Shown: positions 50,983-59,464 of the stretch, piece by piece | Layout: every line of letters begins with the position of its first letter | Position numbering within the stretch: the stretch's first letter is position 1 | Source: JAFGOG01 sp034429215 | GTDB lineage: Bacteria; Chloroflexota; Anaerolineae; JAAYZQ01 | NCBI GenBank assembly: GCA_034429215.1 | Contig: DAOUGI010000089.1 | Location: 1-64,000, forward strand | DNA length: 64,000 nt | Reading direction: 5' to 3' | Translations under genes and position numbers: made by a program | Notes under the pieces: model-generated | What the model saw: only the letters and a program-made list of their open reading frames with translations | Told to the model about the DNA's origin: nothing | Databases searched by the model: none

Positions 50983-53900
50983 CGCTGTTGGCCTGCTGGC
51001 GGCTTCCCCGCGTCTCGACCGGGCGACCTGCCCGGCGCAGGGCCGCCAGGTCGCGCCGGACCGTGGGCTGGCTCACCGCCAGCGCCGCCGCCAGGTCGTC
51101 CACCGTGGGGGCCGCGCCCTGCTCGGCCGCTTCGCCCAGCAGCCGGCTCAGCCGGGCCTGGCGCCGGTCCGCATTGCCGGCCACGGCCTCGTCTTCAGGC
51201 GTCTCTACCGTCCAGGTCACGTCCACATACTCGTCGTCGCGCAGCGGCCGGCCGGTGGGCGCGCCGGCCCGGGGCAGCCGGACGGCCAGGCGCCGGGGCT
51301 CGTACGCCTCCCAGGCGGCCACGATCTGGCGGTGGAGGGGCACATCCTCGATATAGCCGCGCTGCCAGGCCGGGTCGGTCAGCGTCGCATAGCGCGCCTG
51401 CACCTGGGCGTAGGCGCGCTCCAGGGCGGCGCGCGCCGCCTCGGGGTCGCCGGCGGCGGCCATGATCTGGTAGTGGTGCCAGTAGACGTCGAGGCTCGGT
51501 GTGACCTCGGGCTGGGATTCCATCTCGGCCATCGCCTGCCTGGACAGGTGCGCCGCCGTCGCCAGGTCGCCCAGCCGGTGGTGGGCGGCAGCCAGGAAAG
51601 AGCGTGTGGTGGTCTGGTAATAGGCATAGCCGCTGGCCTCATACTCCTTCAGGCACTGCTCGAACTGTTCTACAGCCCGGTCATGGGCGCCGGCAGCCAG
51701 CGCCAGCTCCCCGGCCCGAAAGTGAACGGTGGCCAGCAGGTAGACGGAATTGAGCTGGCGGGCGAGCTGTTCCGCCCGGTCCAGCGCCTCGGCTGCCGCG
51801 TCGTATTGCCCGGCGTTGGTCAGCAGCTCGGCCAGGCTCGACAGCATGCGTGCCTCGTCGTCGGCCAGCGACAGCTCGCGGGCCAGCGGCAGCCCTTCGG
51901 CCAGGACCCGCTGAGCCTGGGCAAGCTGGCCGGTCGCCTTGTAACGGGAGCTGAGGTTGAGCAGCGAGATCACCTGGCCGTGCTGGTAGCCGATCTGGCC
52001 AAAGATCGCCAGCGCCTGCTCGGAAGCGTCGATGGCCGGCCCATAGTCGCCCAGCGCGCTGCACGCCAGGCTTAGATTGTTGAGGGCTACCCCCTCGTAG
52101 TAGCGGTGGCCGATGGCCCGCATGTGGGCCAGCATCGCCCGGCAATGGTCGGCCTCGGCCTGGTGGTTGCCCTGGGCCCGGGCGATCCAGGCCATGGCGT
52201 TGTGGACGCGCGCTGCGGCAAGGGGATCGTCGCGGGCCTGCGCTGTTTCGAGGGCGATCTGGGCGGTTTCCTGGGCCTTGTCCAGGTCGCCCATGTCGCG
52301 GTAGGTCATGACCAGGCCGACGTATATGTCAACCGCTTCGGCGGCGCTGGCCTGCTGGGTGTCGAGGGCGCGCTGATAGGCCTCCAGGGCCGGAGCGCTG
52401 TGCCCCTGCTGCTTCCAGGCCGTGCCGATCGTCAGCCACGCGCGCGTCTCAGCGCGCCGCAGATTGTGCTCCTGGGCCAGGGCCAGGGCTTTTTCTGCTG
52501 CCTGCCGCGCCGCCTCGTACTCGCTGGCTGCTTTGTAGAGGTATTCGGCCTGCTGCAACAGCGCCTCTGCCTGCCGCTCCGGCTCGCTCACCGAGCCGGC
52601 CAGGCTCAGCATCGCCTCCACGTCGGCCCGGCAGGCTTCCTGCTCCCCCCGCTGATACAGCAGGGGACAGCGGGCTGCCAGCAGGTCCAGGTGACGTCCG
52701 GCCCTCTCGGCTGCGGGGAAGGGTTGGTGTTCTTGCAGGATGGCCACCGCTTGCCCGTAGGCTTGCAGGGCAGCCTCGGCGGCGTACACCGCCGCCGCCT
52801 CCCGGCCGGCCGCGGCGTAGGCATCCACCGCCCGGTCCCACACCTCGCCCTGGGCCAGGTGGTAGGCCAGGGCGGCGTGCCCTGGCAGCGGGCCGGGCGG
52901 CCGGGCTTCCAGGGCGGCGGCCGCCCGGCGGTGGATCGCTTTGCGCTCCTCTGCGCCGATGGAGCGGTAGGCGATGCGCCGGATTTCGTCGTGGCCGAAT
53001 TCATAAACAGCCGGTCGCTCCACCAGGAGCTGGCGCCGCGCCAGGTTGGCGACCGCCGCCACCAGCCTGGCCGTCTCTTGCTCGCCGGTCTCCTGGAGGA
53101 GGTGAAAGTCAAACCGGTCGCCCAGCACAGCCGCCGTTTCCAGCGCCGCCCGCTCGTCGGGCTTGAGCAGCGCCAGGCGGTGGGCGATGACCCGCTCCAC
53201 GGCGGCCGGCGCCGCCATCTCGCGGTAGTCGGCCGTCGTCTCGTCCCACGGCGTGCTCCATTCCCCCTGCTCGTTCTGAAAGAGCAGCCCGTCGTCGTAC
53301 AGCGCCCTCAGTACCTCCAGGACAAAGAGCGGATTGCCGCCCGTTTCCCGGTGCAGGCGCGCCGCAAACAGGGGAGCCGGCCGGCGCATGCCCAGGCTGC
53401 GCCGGACCAGCTCGTCGGTTGCCTTGGCGTCCAGCGGCGCCAGCGCCAGCCGCTGGCGCAGGCCGGCCCGGTGCAGGGCCTGGAGCTTTTGCCACACGGC
53501 CGGCCGGCTGCGGGCCTCGTCGCCCCGGTACGAGCCGGCGATCAGCACCCGCTGCCCTCGCAGCCGCTGGCCAACCGCGGCCAGCATCTCCAGGCTGTCC
53601 TCGTCGGCCCAGTGGAGGTCTTCCAGCACTACCATCAGCGGCGCCGCCTGCGACCATGCCGCCAGCAATTGGCCCATGGCGTTGACCAGCCGCTCCTGTT
53701 CCCGCTCGGGCTCTATCCGCGGCGGGGTAGGTAAACCGGGCAGCGCGGCGGCCAGCCCGGGCAACAGGGGACACAACACTTGCAGCCAGATGTGGTCTAC
53801 CAACCGCGACCACTGTTCGGCGCGCAGCGGCGAGATGGCGCCCTGAAGGGCCTCGACCCACGGGGCAAAGGGGGCTGCGCCCGCAGCTTCGCGGCAGCGC

Positions 53901-54886
53901 CCCCACAACACCTGGACGTCGCGCCACTCGGCGTCGCGGGCCGCCTCTTGCAGCAGGCGGGTCTTGCCCACGCCGGCCTCGCCTTCGATCAGCGCCAGGC
54001 CTCCCAGGCCGTTGGCCGCCGCCTCCAGGTGGGCCGTGAGCGCGGTCCGTTCCTCCTCGCGGCCGACGAGGCCCATCGGCCGGGAGCGGGCGGCCGGTGC
54101 CGGCGATTGGAACAGGCCGGGCGCCGGCTGCGGCAAATAGGGCGCCTTCTCCTGCGAGCCCTGCCGGGCGATCTCCTGGACCAGGGCGACCGTCTCGCTC
54201 GACGGTTCGGCGTCCAGCTCCTCCTTGAGCGCCTGCCGGCAGACCTCGAACTGTTTGAGCGCCTCGGCGTCGCGGCCCAGCAGGTGGCACAGGCGCATCA
54301 CCTCGCAGTGTGCCTCCTCCCGCCACGGGTCTTCGGCCGCCAACCGCCGGGCGTGAAGCAGGGCGTGCTCGTACTCGCCCCGCTGCTTGTCGGCCTCCAC
54401 CAGCCGCTCCAGCGCCGCCAGGAACAGATCGCGCAGCCGTTCCCGCTCGGCGAGCGCCCATTCGTCGTAGAATCCGGCCAGCAGCTCGCCCCGGTACAGG
54501 TCGGCGGCCCGGTGCAGGCTGCCGGCGGCCAGCGCGGCCTCCTGTGTTCCGGCGCCGGCTGCCTGCCGCTCAAACTCCTCCACGTCGAGCCACAGCGGCA
54601 GGTCGGGGTCGATCTGGATTGTATCCCCTTCGGCCTGAAGAACAGGCTGCGGGTCGAGCGCGCGGCGGATCTGCCACAGTGCCTGCGTCAGGCGTCGCCG
54701 GGCCGTCGCATCGGGCAAATCGGGCCAAAAGGTGCCGGCCAGCAGGTCGCGGGTGTGAGGGCGGTCGCGATGGATGGCCAGGTAGGCGAACAAGGAACGC
54801 GCCGCCGCGCCAGAGATGGGCGGCAGAGGCCGCTCGTCCCAGAAAAGAGCCAATCCTCCGAGTAGCTGGACGCGCAGCGTCGGCAT
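50975..54886 (-). CDS. BTAD/AAA/TPR giant regulator with C-terminal winged helix
   Basis: This 1303-residue protein starts with an OmpR-like/BTAD section (RVQLLGGLALFWDERPLPPI; RRLTQALWQIRRALDPQPV; the BTAD domain to about residue 250). A P-loop ATPase follows with LALIEGEAGVGKTRLLQEAA near residues 300-315 and VVLEDLHWADEDSLE, then TPR repeats to about 1200. The last 60 residues form a DeoR-type winged helix (TVDDLAAALAVSQPTVRRDL). DNA-binding domains at both ends are unusual for SARP-type regulators. Its target is unknown. It reads toward the secreted protein at 48742. Confidence 0.88.
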   Translation of the reverse strand: MPTLRVQLLGGLALFWDERPLPPISGAAARSLFAYLAIHRDRPHTRDLLAGTFWPDLPDATARRRLTQALWQIRRALDPQPVLQAEGDTIQIDPDLPLWLDVEEFERQAAGAGTQEAALAAGSLHRAADLYRGELLAGFYDEWALAERERLRDLFLAALERLVEADKQRGEYEHALLHARRLAAEDPWREEAHCEVMRLCHLLGRDAEALKQFEVCRQALKEELDAEPSSETVALVQEIARQGSQEKAPYLPQPAPGLFQSPAPAARSRPMGLVGREEERTALTAHLEAAANGLGGLALIEGEAGVGKTRLLQEAARDAEWRDVQVLWGRCREAAGAAPFAPWVEALQGAISPLRAEQWSRLVDHIWLQVLCPLLPGLAAALPGLPTPPRIEPEREQERLVNAMGQLLAAWSQAAPLMVVLEDLHWADEDSLEMLAAVGQRLRGQRVLIAGSYRGDEARSRPAVWQKLQALHRAGLRQRLALAPLDAKATDELVRRSLGMRRPAPLFAARLHRETGGNPLFVLEVLRALYDDGLLFQNEQGEWSTPWDETTADYREMAAPAAVERVIAHRLALLKPDERAALETAAVLGDRFDFHLLQETGEQETARLVAAVANLARRQLLVERPAVYEFGHDEIRRIAYRSIGAEERKAIHRRAAAALEARPPGPLPGHAALAYHLAQGEVWDRAVDAYAAAGREAAAVYAAEAALQAYGQAVAILQEHQPFPAAERAGRHLDLLAARCPLLYQRGEQEACRADVEAMLSLAGSVSEPERQAEALLQQAEYLYKAASEYEAARQAAEKALALAQEHNLRRAETRAWLTIGTAWKQQGHSAPALEAYQRALDTQQASAAEAVDIYVGLVMTYRDMGDLDKAQETAQIALETAQARDDPLAAARVHNAMAWIARAQGNHQAEADHCRAMLAHMRAIGHRYYEGVALNNLSLACSALGDYGPAIDASEQALAIFGQIGYQHGQVISLLNLSSRYKATGQLAQAQRVLAEGLPLARELSLADDEARMLSSLAELLTNAGQYDAAAEALDRAEQLARQLNSVYLLATVHFRAGELALAAGAHDRAVEQFEQCLKEYEASGYAYYQTTTRSFLAAAHHRLGDLATAAHLSRQAMAEMESQPEVTPSLDVYWHHYQIMAAAGDPEAARAALERAYAQVQARYATLTDPAWQRGYIEDVPLHRQIVAAWEAYEPRRLAVRLPRAGAPTGRPLRDDEYVDVTWTVETPEDEAVAGNADRRQARLSRLLGEAAEQGAAPTVDDLAAALAVSQPTVRRDLAALRRAGRPVETRGSRQQANSVE

Positions 54887-55190
54887 TCGGCATCTCCGTC
54901 GTTCGGCAGTGATTGGGGGCCAGTATAGCAGTTTTTCCCGAAAAGGACAAATCGCCGATTTGGAGCCTGGCTGGACGTACTTCGACCGTCATCGAGAGCC
55001 ATTATACGAGATAGAGGACACATTCTTCACATGGTCAAGCCTACCCCAGTGTCGGCGCAATCCTTCAGCTTGGTTACACTCATCTGGTCGATGCCTAACT
55101 TGTCCAAGGGTTTGCCTGTGCCGCGTCCGAAGTATTCATACCAGACGCATCAGGCTTGTTGCGGCATTCCACGTTCAGAGTTCAAAGGGG
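54887..55190. other. Gene-free stretch with a short coding-like remnant
   Basis: A 41-codon open stretch on the minus strand (about 55027-55149; VWYEYFGRGTGKPLDKLGID and MSVTKLKDCADTG) has coding character but no start or family I can name. Otherwise I see nothing between the BTAD regulator and the SufU-like gene. Confidence 0.35.
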
Positions 55191-55586
55191 TTATGAGAGA
55201 TCTCTTGACGCTGGCCAGTCGTCCTCGTCGAACGCGGCGCGGCGGAACGCCATCCAGGGCAACAGCGCGCACCTGAGCCGGGCCGGTCGGATTGGTGATT
55301 CCATCTCTGCAAGAAACTCCTCGGTGCTCACCGATTTCAGGTCGGTGAGCGCTTTGTCCGTGATCATCTCAGTCAGAATCGAGGCTGCACCCAGGCACAG
55401 GGCGCAGCCTCGCCCGTCGAACCAGGCCTCGGCAATTCGCCCATCGCGTACCCGGACTTCGATCCTGACGCGGTCGCCACACAGCGCGTTATACTCCTCG
55501 CCGGCCAGGTCTGGCGATTCCAGGCGCCCCCGATTGCGGGGATGGCGGTAATGATCCAGCAGTCGCTCGGTGTACATCTCGCTCAC
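55191..55586 (-). CDS. SufU/NifU-like iron-sulfur scaffold protein
   Basis: This 131-residue protein of the SufU/IscU fold has LLDHYRHPRNRGRLESPDL, ALCGDRVRIEV, GRGCALCLGAAS and LRCALLPW, giving the three scaffold cysteines. It is expected to assemble Fe-S clusters or supply sulfur; in this molybdenum-gene context it may serve a Fe-S or Mo enzyme. A GTG at 55586 overlaps the XdhC stop (GTGA), an ATG lies three codons later. It is the last gene of the three-gene operon. Confidence 0.87.
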   Translation of the reverse strand: MSEMYTERLLDHYRHPRNRGRLESPDLAGEEYNALCGDRVRIEVRVRDGRIAEAWFDGRGCALCLGAASILTEMITDKALTDLKSVSTEEFLAEMESPIRPARLRCALLPWMAFRRAAFDEDDWPASRDLS

Positions 55587-56650
55587 CGGGCATCGCTCCC
55601 GATAGGGCCGTTTCCCAGGCACAATGAGCCGCCGGGCCGCCCGTTCTTCACCGCCACTACCTCGGCGATGATGCTCAGGGCAGTTTCTTCCGGAGTGCAT
55701 CCGCCCAGGTCCAAGCCGACAGGAGCGCACACCCGCCGCAGATCCTCGGCCGTCACCCCCCATTTGGCCATGCGCTCAAACCGGTCGGCGTGCGTGTTGC
55801 GGCTTCCGATGGCCCCGATATAGGCCGCGCCGGTCTTTAGCGCCGCTGCCAGCGCCGGCTCGTCGATCTTGGGGTCGTGGGTGAGAAGCACGATGTAGGT
55901 GGCCCCGTCTACCGGCAGATGAGCCAGCGCTTCGTCGGGCCATTCGACCAGGATCTCATCAGCCTGTGGAAACCGCTCGCGGTTGGCGAATTTGCTGCGA
56001 GGATCGATCACGACCACGCGAAAGCCTAGATCCTTGGCCAGCCGGGTCAACGGGATGGCGACGTGCACGGCGCCCATGATGTAGAGCGCCGGCGGTGGCA
56101 GGAACGGCTCGAAGAAAACCTCTGTCTGGTCGTCAATAGCCTGGACGATGCTGGCCTCCTGGCGCTCGGCCAGCCGCTGCTGCATGGCGGTGACGATGTG
56201 CGGGTCGTCTGGCCCCAATATCCAGCCGGCCGTGCCGACCAGCGCAGTCTCGCCTACGGCAGCCGATCCTTTGACAATGGTCGCCAAGCCGACGGCCTGG
56301 CCGCGCTCTACGGTCAGCTTGAGCGCGGCCACCAAGGCAGACTCGACGGCCTGGACCAGGACGTCGATGGTCCCGCCGCAGGCCAGGCCTACGTCCCAGA
56401 TCATGTCGTCGGTGATGCCAAAATGGAGCAGGCGTGGTGGTCCGCCGGCCAGGAGATCCATCATCTCCCCATAGACGGTGGTCTCGACGCACCCGCCGCT
56501 CACCGAGCCGGCCATCCGGCCTGCCGACGAGACGATCATCCTGGCGCCCACAGGCCGCGGAGCCGAGCCGGCCACGCGAATGACAGTGGCTGCGGCTACC
56601 CGCTCGCCCAGCGCCATCCAGCTCTCGATTAGGGGTAGTAGGGTCTTCAC
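55583..56650 (-). CDS. XdhC family protein, molybdoenzyme maturation
   Basis: This 355-residue XdhC/CoxF-type protein has an N-terminal domain with ERVAAATVIRVAGSAPRPVG and SGGCVETTVYGEM, and a C-terminal Rossmann domain with ALYIMGAVHVAIPLTRLAK and AAYIGAIGSRNTHADR. XdhC binds molybdenum cofactor, has it sulfurated and inserts it into xanthine dehydrogenase-family enzymes. The GTG at 56650 follows CAGGAGCC; a longer frame upstream is less likely. It lies between the MoeA-like and SufU-like genes, so it fits an enzyme with sulfurated Mo cofactor elsewhere in the genome. Confidence 0.9.
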   Translation of the reverse strand: MKTLLPLIESWMALGERVAAATVIRVAGSAPRPVGARMIVSSAGRMAGSVSGGCVETTVYGEMMDLLAGGPPRLLHFGITDDMIWDVGLACGGTIDVLVQAVESALVAALKLTVERGQAVGLATIVKGSAAVGETALVGTAGWILGPDDPHIVTAMQQRLAERQEASIVQAIDDQTEVFFEPFLPPPALYIMGAVHVAIPLTRLAKDLGFRVVVIDPRSKFANRERFPQADEILVEWPDEALAHLPVDGATYIVLLTHDPKIDEPALAAALKTGAAYIGAIGSRNTHADRFERMAKWGVTAEDLRRVCAPVGLDLGGCTPEETALSIIAEVVAVKNGRPGGSLCLGNGPIGSDAR

Positions 56651-56666
56651 GCCGGCTCCTGCTGAC

Positions 56667-57674
56667 CTAAACGGCGCTGCTGCGCTCGGCAGGGGTGAGA
56701 AAGCCACCCAGCCCCAATGCTGCAATGTCGCGCCGTTCCAGGCGGTCTCCTGCCAAGAGTCTGGGCAGGACAAGGTCCATGACGTTCCGCTTCAGGCTTT
56801 GGGCGCTGCCGGGCGCGCACACCACCGCCTTGCCCGGAAAATAGGCCAGGGCCAGCAGGTTGCCCGGCTCAACCGGCGCGCCAGACAAAGTGCTTTCGGC
56901 GCCGATCGCCCGCAGCGCGCGCAGCGTGGTATCGTCTTCGTCCATGATCGAAGTCTGGCCGGCGACGATCAGCAGGTCTGCCAGCTCCAAGAGACGCGCG
57001 GCCGCCTGCCCAATCGCTTCCTCTTCCTGCGCCACCGCTTCCGTCGCGACGAGCTGGCCCGCCAGCCTTTCCAACCGCGCCTGCGTAGCCGGCAGGAAGC
57101 TCTCGCGCAGCTTGTCGTGGACGCTGGGCTCACCGACGAGGAGCAGCGCCGCCGGCCGGCCTGGCCGGAATGGACGTAGCCGGACAATCCCCGGGCGACG
57201 CTGTGCCAGCTCCAGAGTCTGATCCAGGAGCCTTCGTTGGATGGCAAAGGGGATGATCTTGAGCGTCGCGAGGTTGTCGGTCTCTTGGTTGGGACCCACT
57301 ATGGCGTGCTGCCGGCGGGTGCCCAGGCCAATGCCCGGGATCATGTTCAGCTCCATCAGCCGCTCGGCATCGACCTCCAGCAAGCCGTCCACCTCCGCGC
57401 GCAGGTTCACCCGCCCGCCCGTCGGCCTGGACAGGGTCATGTGCTCGGTCTTGAGGGCGGCGGCCAGGCTCGTGGCGGCCTCGTCCTCGTGGATGTCGTC
57501 CTCTTCCAGGACGGCCACGTCCACCGTGGCACGTCCCATCTCGGCCAGTTGGGCCAGGTGTTCCTCGGTGAGCCGGGTGCCCTTCCTTAGCACCTTGGCC
57601 CCTCCCTCATCCGCGACATTGCGCATCAGGATCGTGCCCAGCGCTTTAGGTACGGTTACCGCTTCGAGTCGCAT
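56667..57674 (-). CDS. Molybdopterin-binding protein, MoeA/MogA-like
   Basis: This 335-residue protein starts with a region (KALGTILMRNVADEGGAKVL) of the MoeA N-terminal kind and contains the molybdopterin-binding-like segment LLIVAGQTSIMDEDD with APVEPGNLLALAYF later. It resembles MoCF_biosynth-domain proteins near XdhC genes, which may hold molybdopterin during cofactor maturation or take a catalytic role in nucleotidylation. Whole MoeA domains are not all present. It heads the operon, preceded by a TTGACA-18-TAGAAT promoter, divergent from the riboswitch-controlled gene. Confidence 0.85.
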   Translation of the reverse strand: MRLEAVTVPKALGTILMRNVADEGGAKVLRKGTRLTEEHLAQLAEMGRATVDVAVLEEDDIHEDEAATSLAAALKTEHMTLSRPTGGRVNLRAEVDGLLEVDAERLMELNMIPGIGLGTRRQHAIVGPNQETDNLATLKIIPFAIQRRLLDQTLELAQRRPGIVRLRPFRPGRPAALLLVGEPSVHDKLRESFLPATQARLERLAGQLVATEAVAQEEEAIGQAAARLLELADLLIVAGQTSIMDEDDTTLRALRAIGAESTLSGAPVEPGNLLALAYFPGKAVVCAPGSAQSLKRNVMDLVLPRLLAGDRLERRDIAALGLGGFLTPAERSSAV

Positions 57675-57708
57675 GCTTATCCCCCTGTTCCAATGCTGGT
57701 ATAGCTCG

Positions 57709-57738
57709 ATTCTACCCCATTTCCAGGCTCTCTGTCAA
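57709..57738 (-). promoter_or_regulatory. Promoter of the MoeA-like/XdhC/SufU operon
   Basis: On the minus strand TTGACA (57733-57738), 18 bases and TAGAAT (57709-57714) read into the MoeA-like gene, with the ATG 35 bases after the -10. It is divergent from the promoter at 57776. Confidence 0.65.
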
Positions 57739-57775
57739 AACGATCGCTGTGGCAGGACTGGCGTTCCTGGTGGTT

Positions 57776-57804
57776 TTGACAGTCCGCCCATCCTGTGCTA
57801 CACT
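57776..57804 (+). promoter_or_regulatory. Promoter of the riboswitch transcript
   Basis: A perfect TTGACA (57776-57781), 17 bases and TACACT (57799-57804) lie 26 bases in front of the aptamer. The -35 is inside a 10-bp inverted repeat shared with the divergent promoter. Confidence 0.8.
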
Positions 57805-57830
57805 GTCCCTGGTTCTTGAAAAAGCTAACT

Positions 57831-57979
57831 CGCATCTCCGAGCCTTGTTGCCTACAGGCCTGACCCATCCTGCTTGAGGGAATGGACAGGGGTTTCACGT
57901 CAGGGTCAGGTCCATGGCGCAAGGCCGGTAGGGTATCGCTGGAAACGGCGGTGCCTCCCACACTTGGAAAGGAGATGCG
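57831..57979 (+). ncRNA. Molybdenum cofactor (Moco) riboswitch aptamer
   Basis: The outer stem CGCATCTCC (57831-57839) pairs perfectly with GGAGATGCG (57971-57979). The conserved strings CTCCGAGCC, GCCTCCC (57953-57959) and GGAAAG (57966-57971) occur in the positions and order of the Moco RNA motif (Rfam family of that name). A further stem (CTTCAGCGC with GCGCTGAA) lies just downstream. It ends in a terminator at 58053, so ligand should control read-through. Whether molybdenum or tungsten cofactor is bound cannot be told. Confidence 0.87.
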
Positions 57980-58052
57980 CCGGCAAGTGCCTTCAGCGCG
58001 CGATCCTGGCCCAGGCCGGGCCGATCTATGCGCTGAAAGTAAGCATGCTTTG

Positions 58053-58086
58053 ACGGCGTCCCTTTCCGGGGCGCCGTTTTTTTTTT
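58053..58086 (+). terminator. Riboswitch expression platform, intrinsic terminator
   Basis: ACGGCG...CGCCGT forms a stem of about ten base pairs (58053-58062 with 58068-58077) with a short loop, followed by ten T residues. It lies after the aptamer and before the gene at 58148. Confidence 0.9.
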
Positions 58087-58147
58087 GATAGTGGCGATGT
58101 CGTTCGCTTCATACGAGACCGTTTTTTCAGGGGGGGGGGCGAATCAA

Positions 58148-58471
58148 ATGCGTCCGGACCATACACTCATGACAGGTCAAGAGAGTACCAATCAGAGCGT
58201 TCACGCCATTCCTGCTGCCATCACAATCCCCACTTTCGAGTCGCTGTCACTCGAAGATGCCATCCGGCTGTTCAGATCGTGGGGATTTCAGGTTGAGCCA
58301 GGTCCCCGGTCTGAGGAGATCACCCTTGTCCTGGAAGGGCCGGACTATCGCACCGTTTCGGTATACGACGCCCGGCTGCTGCCCCCGATCGCTGCCGTCG
58401 CTCTGTGCGTACGCTGGCAAAACGGGATGCTCAGCCGGCGCGCGTATACCTCTGACCGCCCCCTCTGCTAG
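58148..58471 (+). CDS. Unknown small protein under the Moco riboswitch
   Basis: This 107-residue soluble protein has no domain I recognise. Core: FESLSLEDAIRLFRSWGFQV, then EEITLVLEGPDYRTVSVYD and VALCVRWQNGMLSRR, alpha/beta in character. The ATG at 58148 has a run of G residues (58129-58138) upstream as a ribosome site. It is the only gene after the riboswitch terminator, convergent with the molybdate transporter. Its level would respond to cofactor, hinting at a role in molybdenum or tungsten enzyme metabolism, which is inference. Confidence 0.7.
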   Translation: MRPDHTLMTGQESTNQSVHAIPAAITIPTFESLSLEDAIRLFRSWGFQVEPGPRSEEITLVLEGPDYRTVSVYDARLLPPIAAVALCVRWQNGMLSRRAYTSDRPLC

Positions 58472-58514
58472 TCGAGGTTTGGTTCGCACATGTTCTGACC
58501 GGCCAAGATAGCCA

Positions 58515-59456
58515 CTAGCCGCCTGCCCCTTCATTGGCTTCCGGGTGCAGAATGCCTTTCACCACCATCAGTACCAGGAACGAGCAGGCGATCAGGATCA
58601 CCGCCAGTGTCAAAGCCACATCCAGGTCAAGCTCAAACCCCAAATAGATGGCCAGCGGCATAGTCTGGGTCCGGCCGGGGTAATTGCCGGCAAAGATGAT
58701 CGTCGCGCCAAACTCGCCCAGCGCCCGCGCCCAGGTCATCACCGCCCCGCTGAGCAGCGCCGACGACGCCAGCGGCGCCGTTACATGCCGGAACACCTGC
58801 CAGCCCCCGGCCCCGTCCAGCGCAGCCGACTGTTCCAGCTCCGGATTGATGCTGGCAAACCCCACCGCTGCGGATTTGATGTAAAAGGCAGAGGCCACAA
58901 AGGTCTGCGCCATGACCACCGCTACCCAGGTGAACGGGATCTGGATCCCCCATGCGTCGAGCATCCCCCCGAGGATCCCCCTCCGTCCAAACGCCATCAG
59001 CAGCCCTACGCCGGCGACTGCCGGTGGCAATACCGTAGGCAGGTCCACCAGCGTATCCACCACCCGGCGAAGCGGAAACCGGCGCCGGGCCAACATGTAG
59101 CCGACCGGGGTGCCGAAACAGATAGTGACCAGGGTAGTTACCAGCGTGGTGGCCAGGCTCAGAGTCACAGCCTGCACCACCTGCGTGCTGCTTAGGGCGG
59201 GGATCAAACGCCCGGGCGGCAAGCGCAAGACAAGCGCCGCCAGCGGCAAGATCAGGAACACCAGGAACGGCAGGCTTAGCACCCACGGTAGATTGCGCGA
59301 TTGCCAGCGCCATTGCGCTGGCGGTGAAGCGTCTGGTGAAGGGATCGCATGGCGACCATGGGCGGCAGCCTCGCGGTTAGCCGCCGCCCACGTCGCCCCC
59401 TGCACAACAGCCCTCTGACCAGACCGTTTACCCAACATCAGCGCCACTTTCAGCAA
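58515..59456 (-). CDS. modB: Molybdate ABC transporter permease
   Basis: This 313-residue permease has a polar N-terminus of about 50 residues, then six helices with LPTVLPPAVAGVGLLMAFG, SINPELEQSAALDGAG and RALGEFGATIIFAGNYPGRT, the EAA-like loop and the ModB signature. It forms the channel for molybdate or tungstate. A later start would remove the long N-terminus. It lies eight bases after ModA. No ModC ATPase is in the window. Confidence 0.92.
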   Translation of the reverse strand: MLKVALMLGKRSGQRAVVQGATWAAANREAAAHGRHAIPSPDASPPAQWRWQSRNLPWVLSLPFLVFLILPLAALVLRLPPGRLIPALSSTQVVQAVTLSLATTLVTTLVTICFGTPVGYMLARRRFPLRRVVDTLVDLPTVLPPAVAGVGLLMAFGRRGILGGMLDAWGIQIPFTWVAVVMAQTFVASAFYIKSAAVGFASINPELEQSAALDGAGGWQVFRHVTAPLASSALLSGAVMTWARALGEFGATIIFAGNYPGRTQTMPLAIYLGFELDLDVALTLAVILIACSFLVLMVVKGILHPEANEGAGG

Positions 59457-59464
59457 CCAACGAG

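Noticed and set aside
53109..54461. 450-codon minus-strand frame within the BTAD regulator
   Set aside because: It is a frame-shifted shadow of the regulator in GC-rich sequence; the real gene has all domain motifs.
58129..58138. Ten-G run before the riboswitch-controlled gene as a phase-variable tract
   Set aside because: It lies before the start codon and probably serves as the ribosome site; without strain data a slippage role is unsupported.
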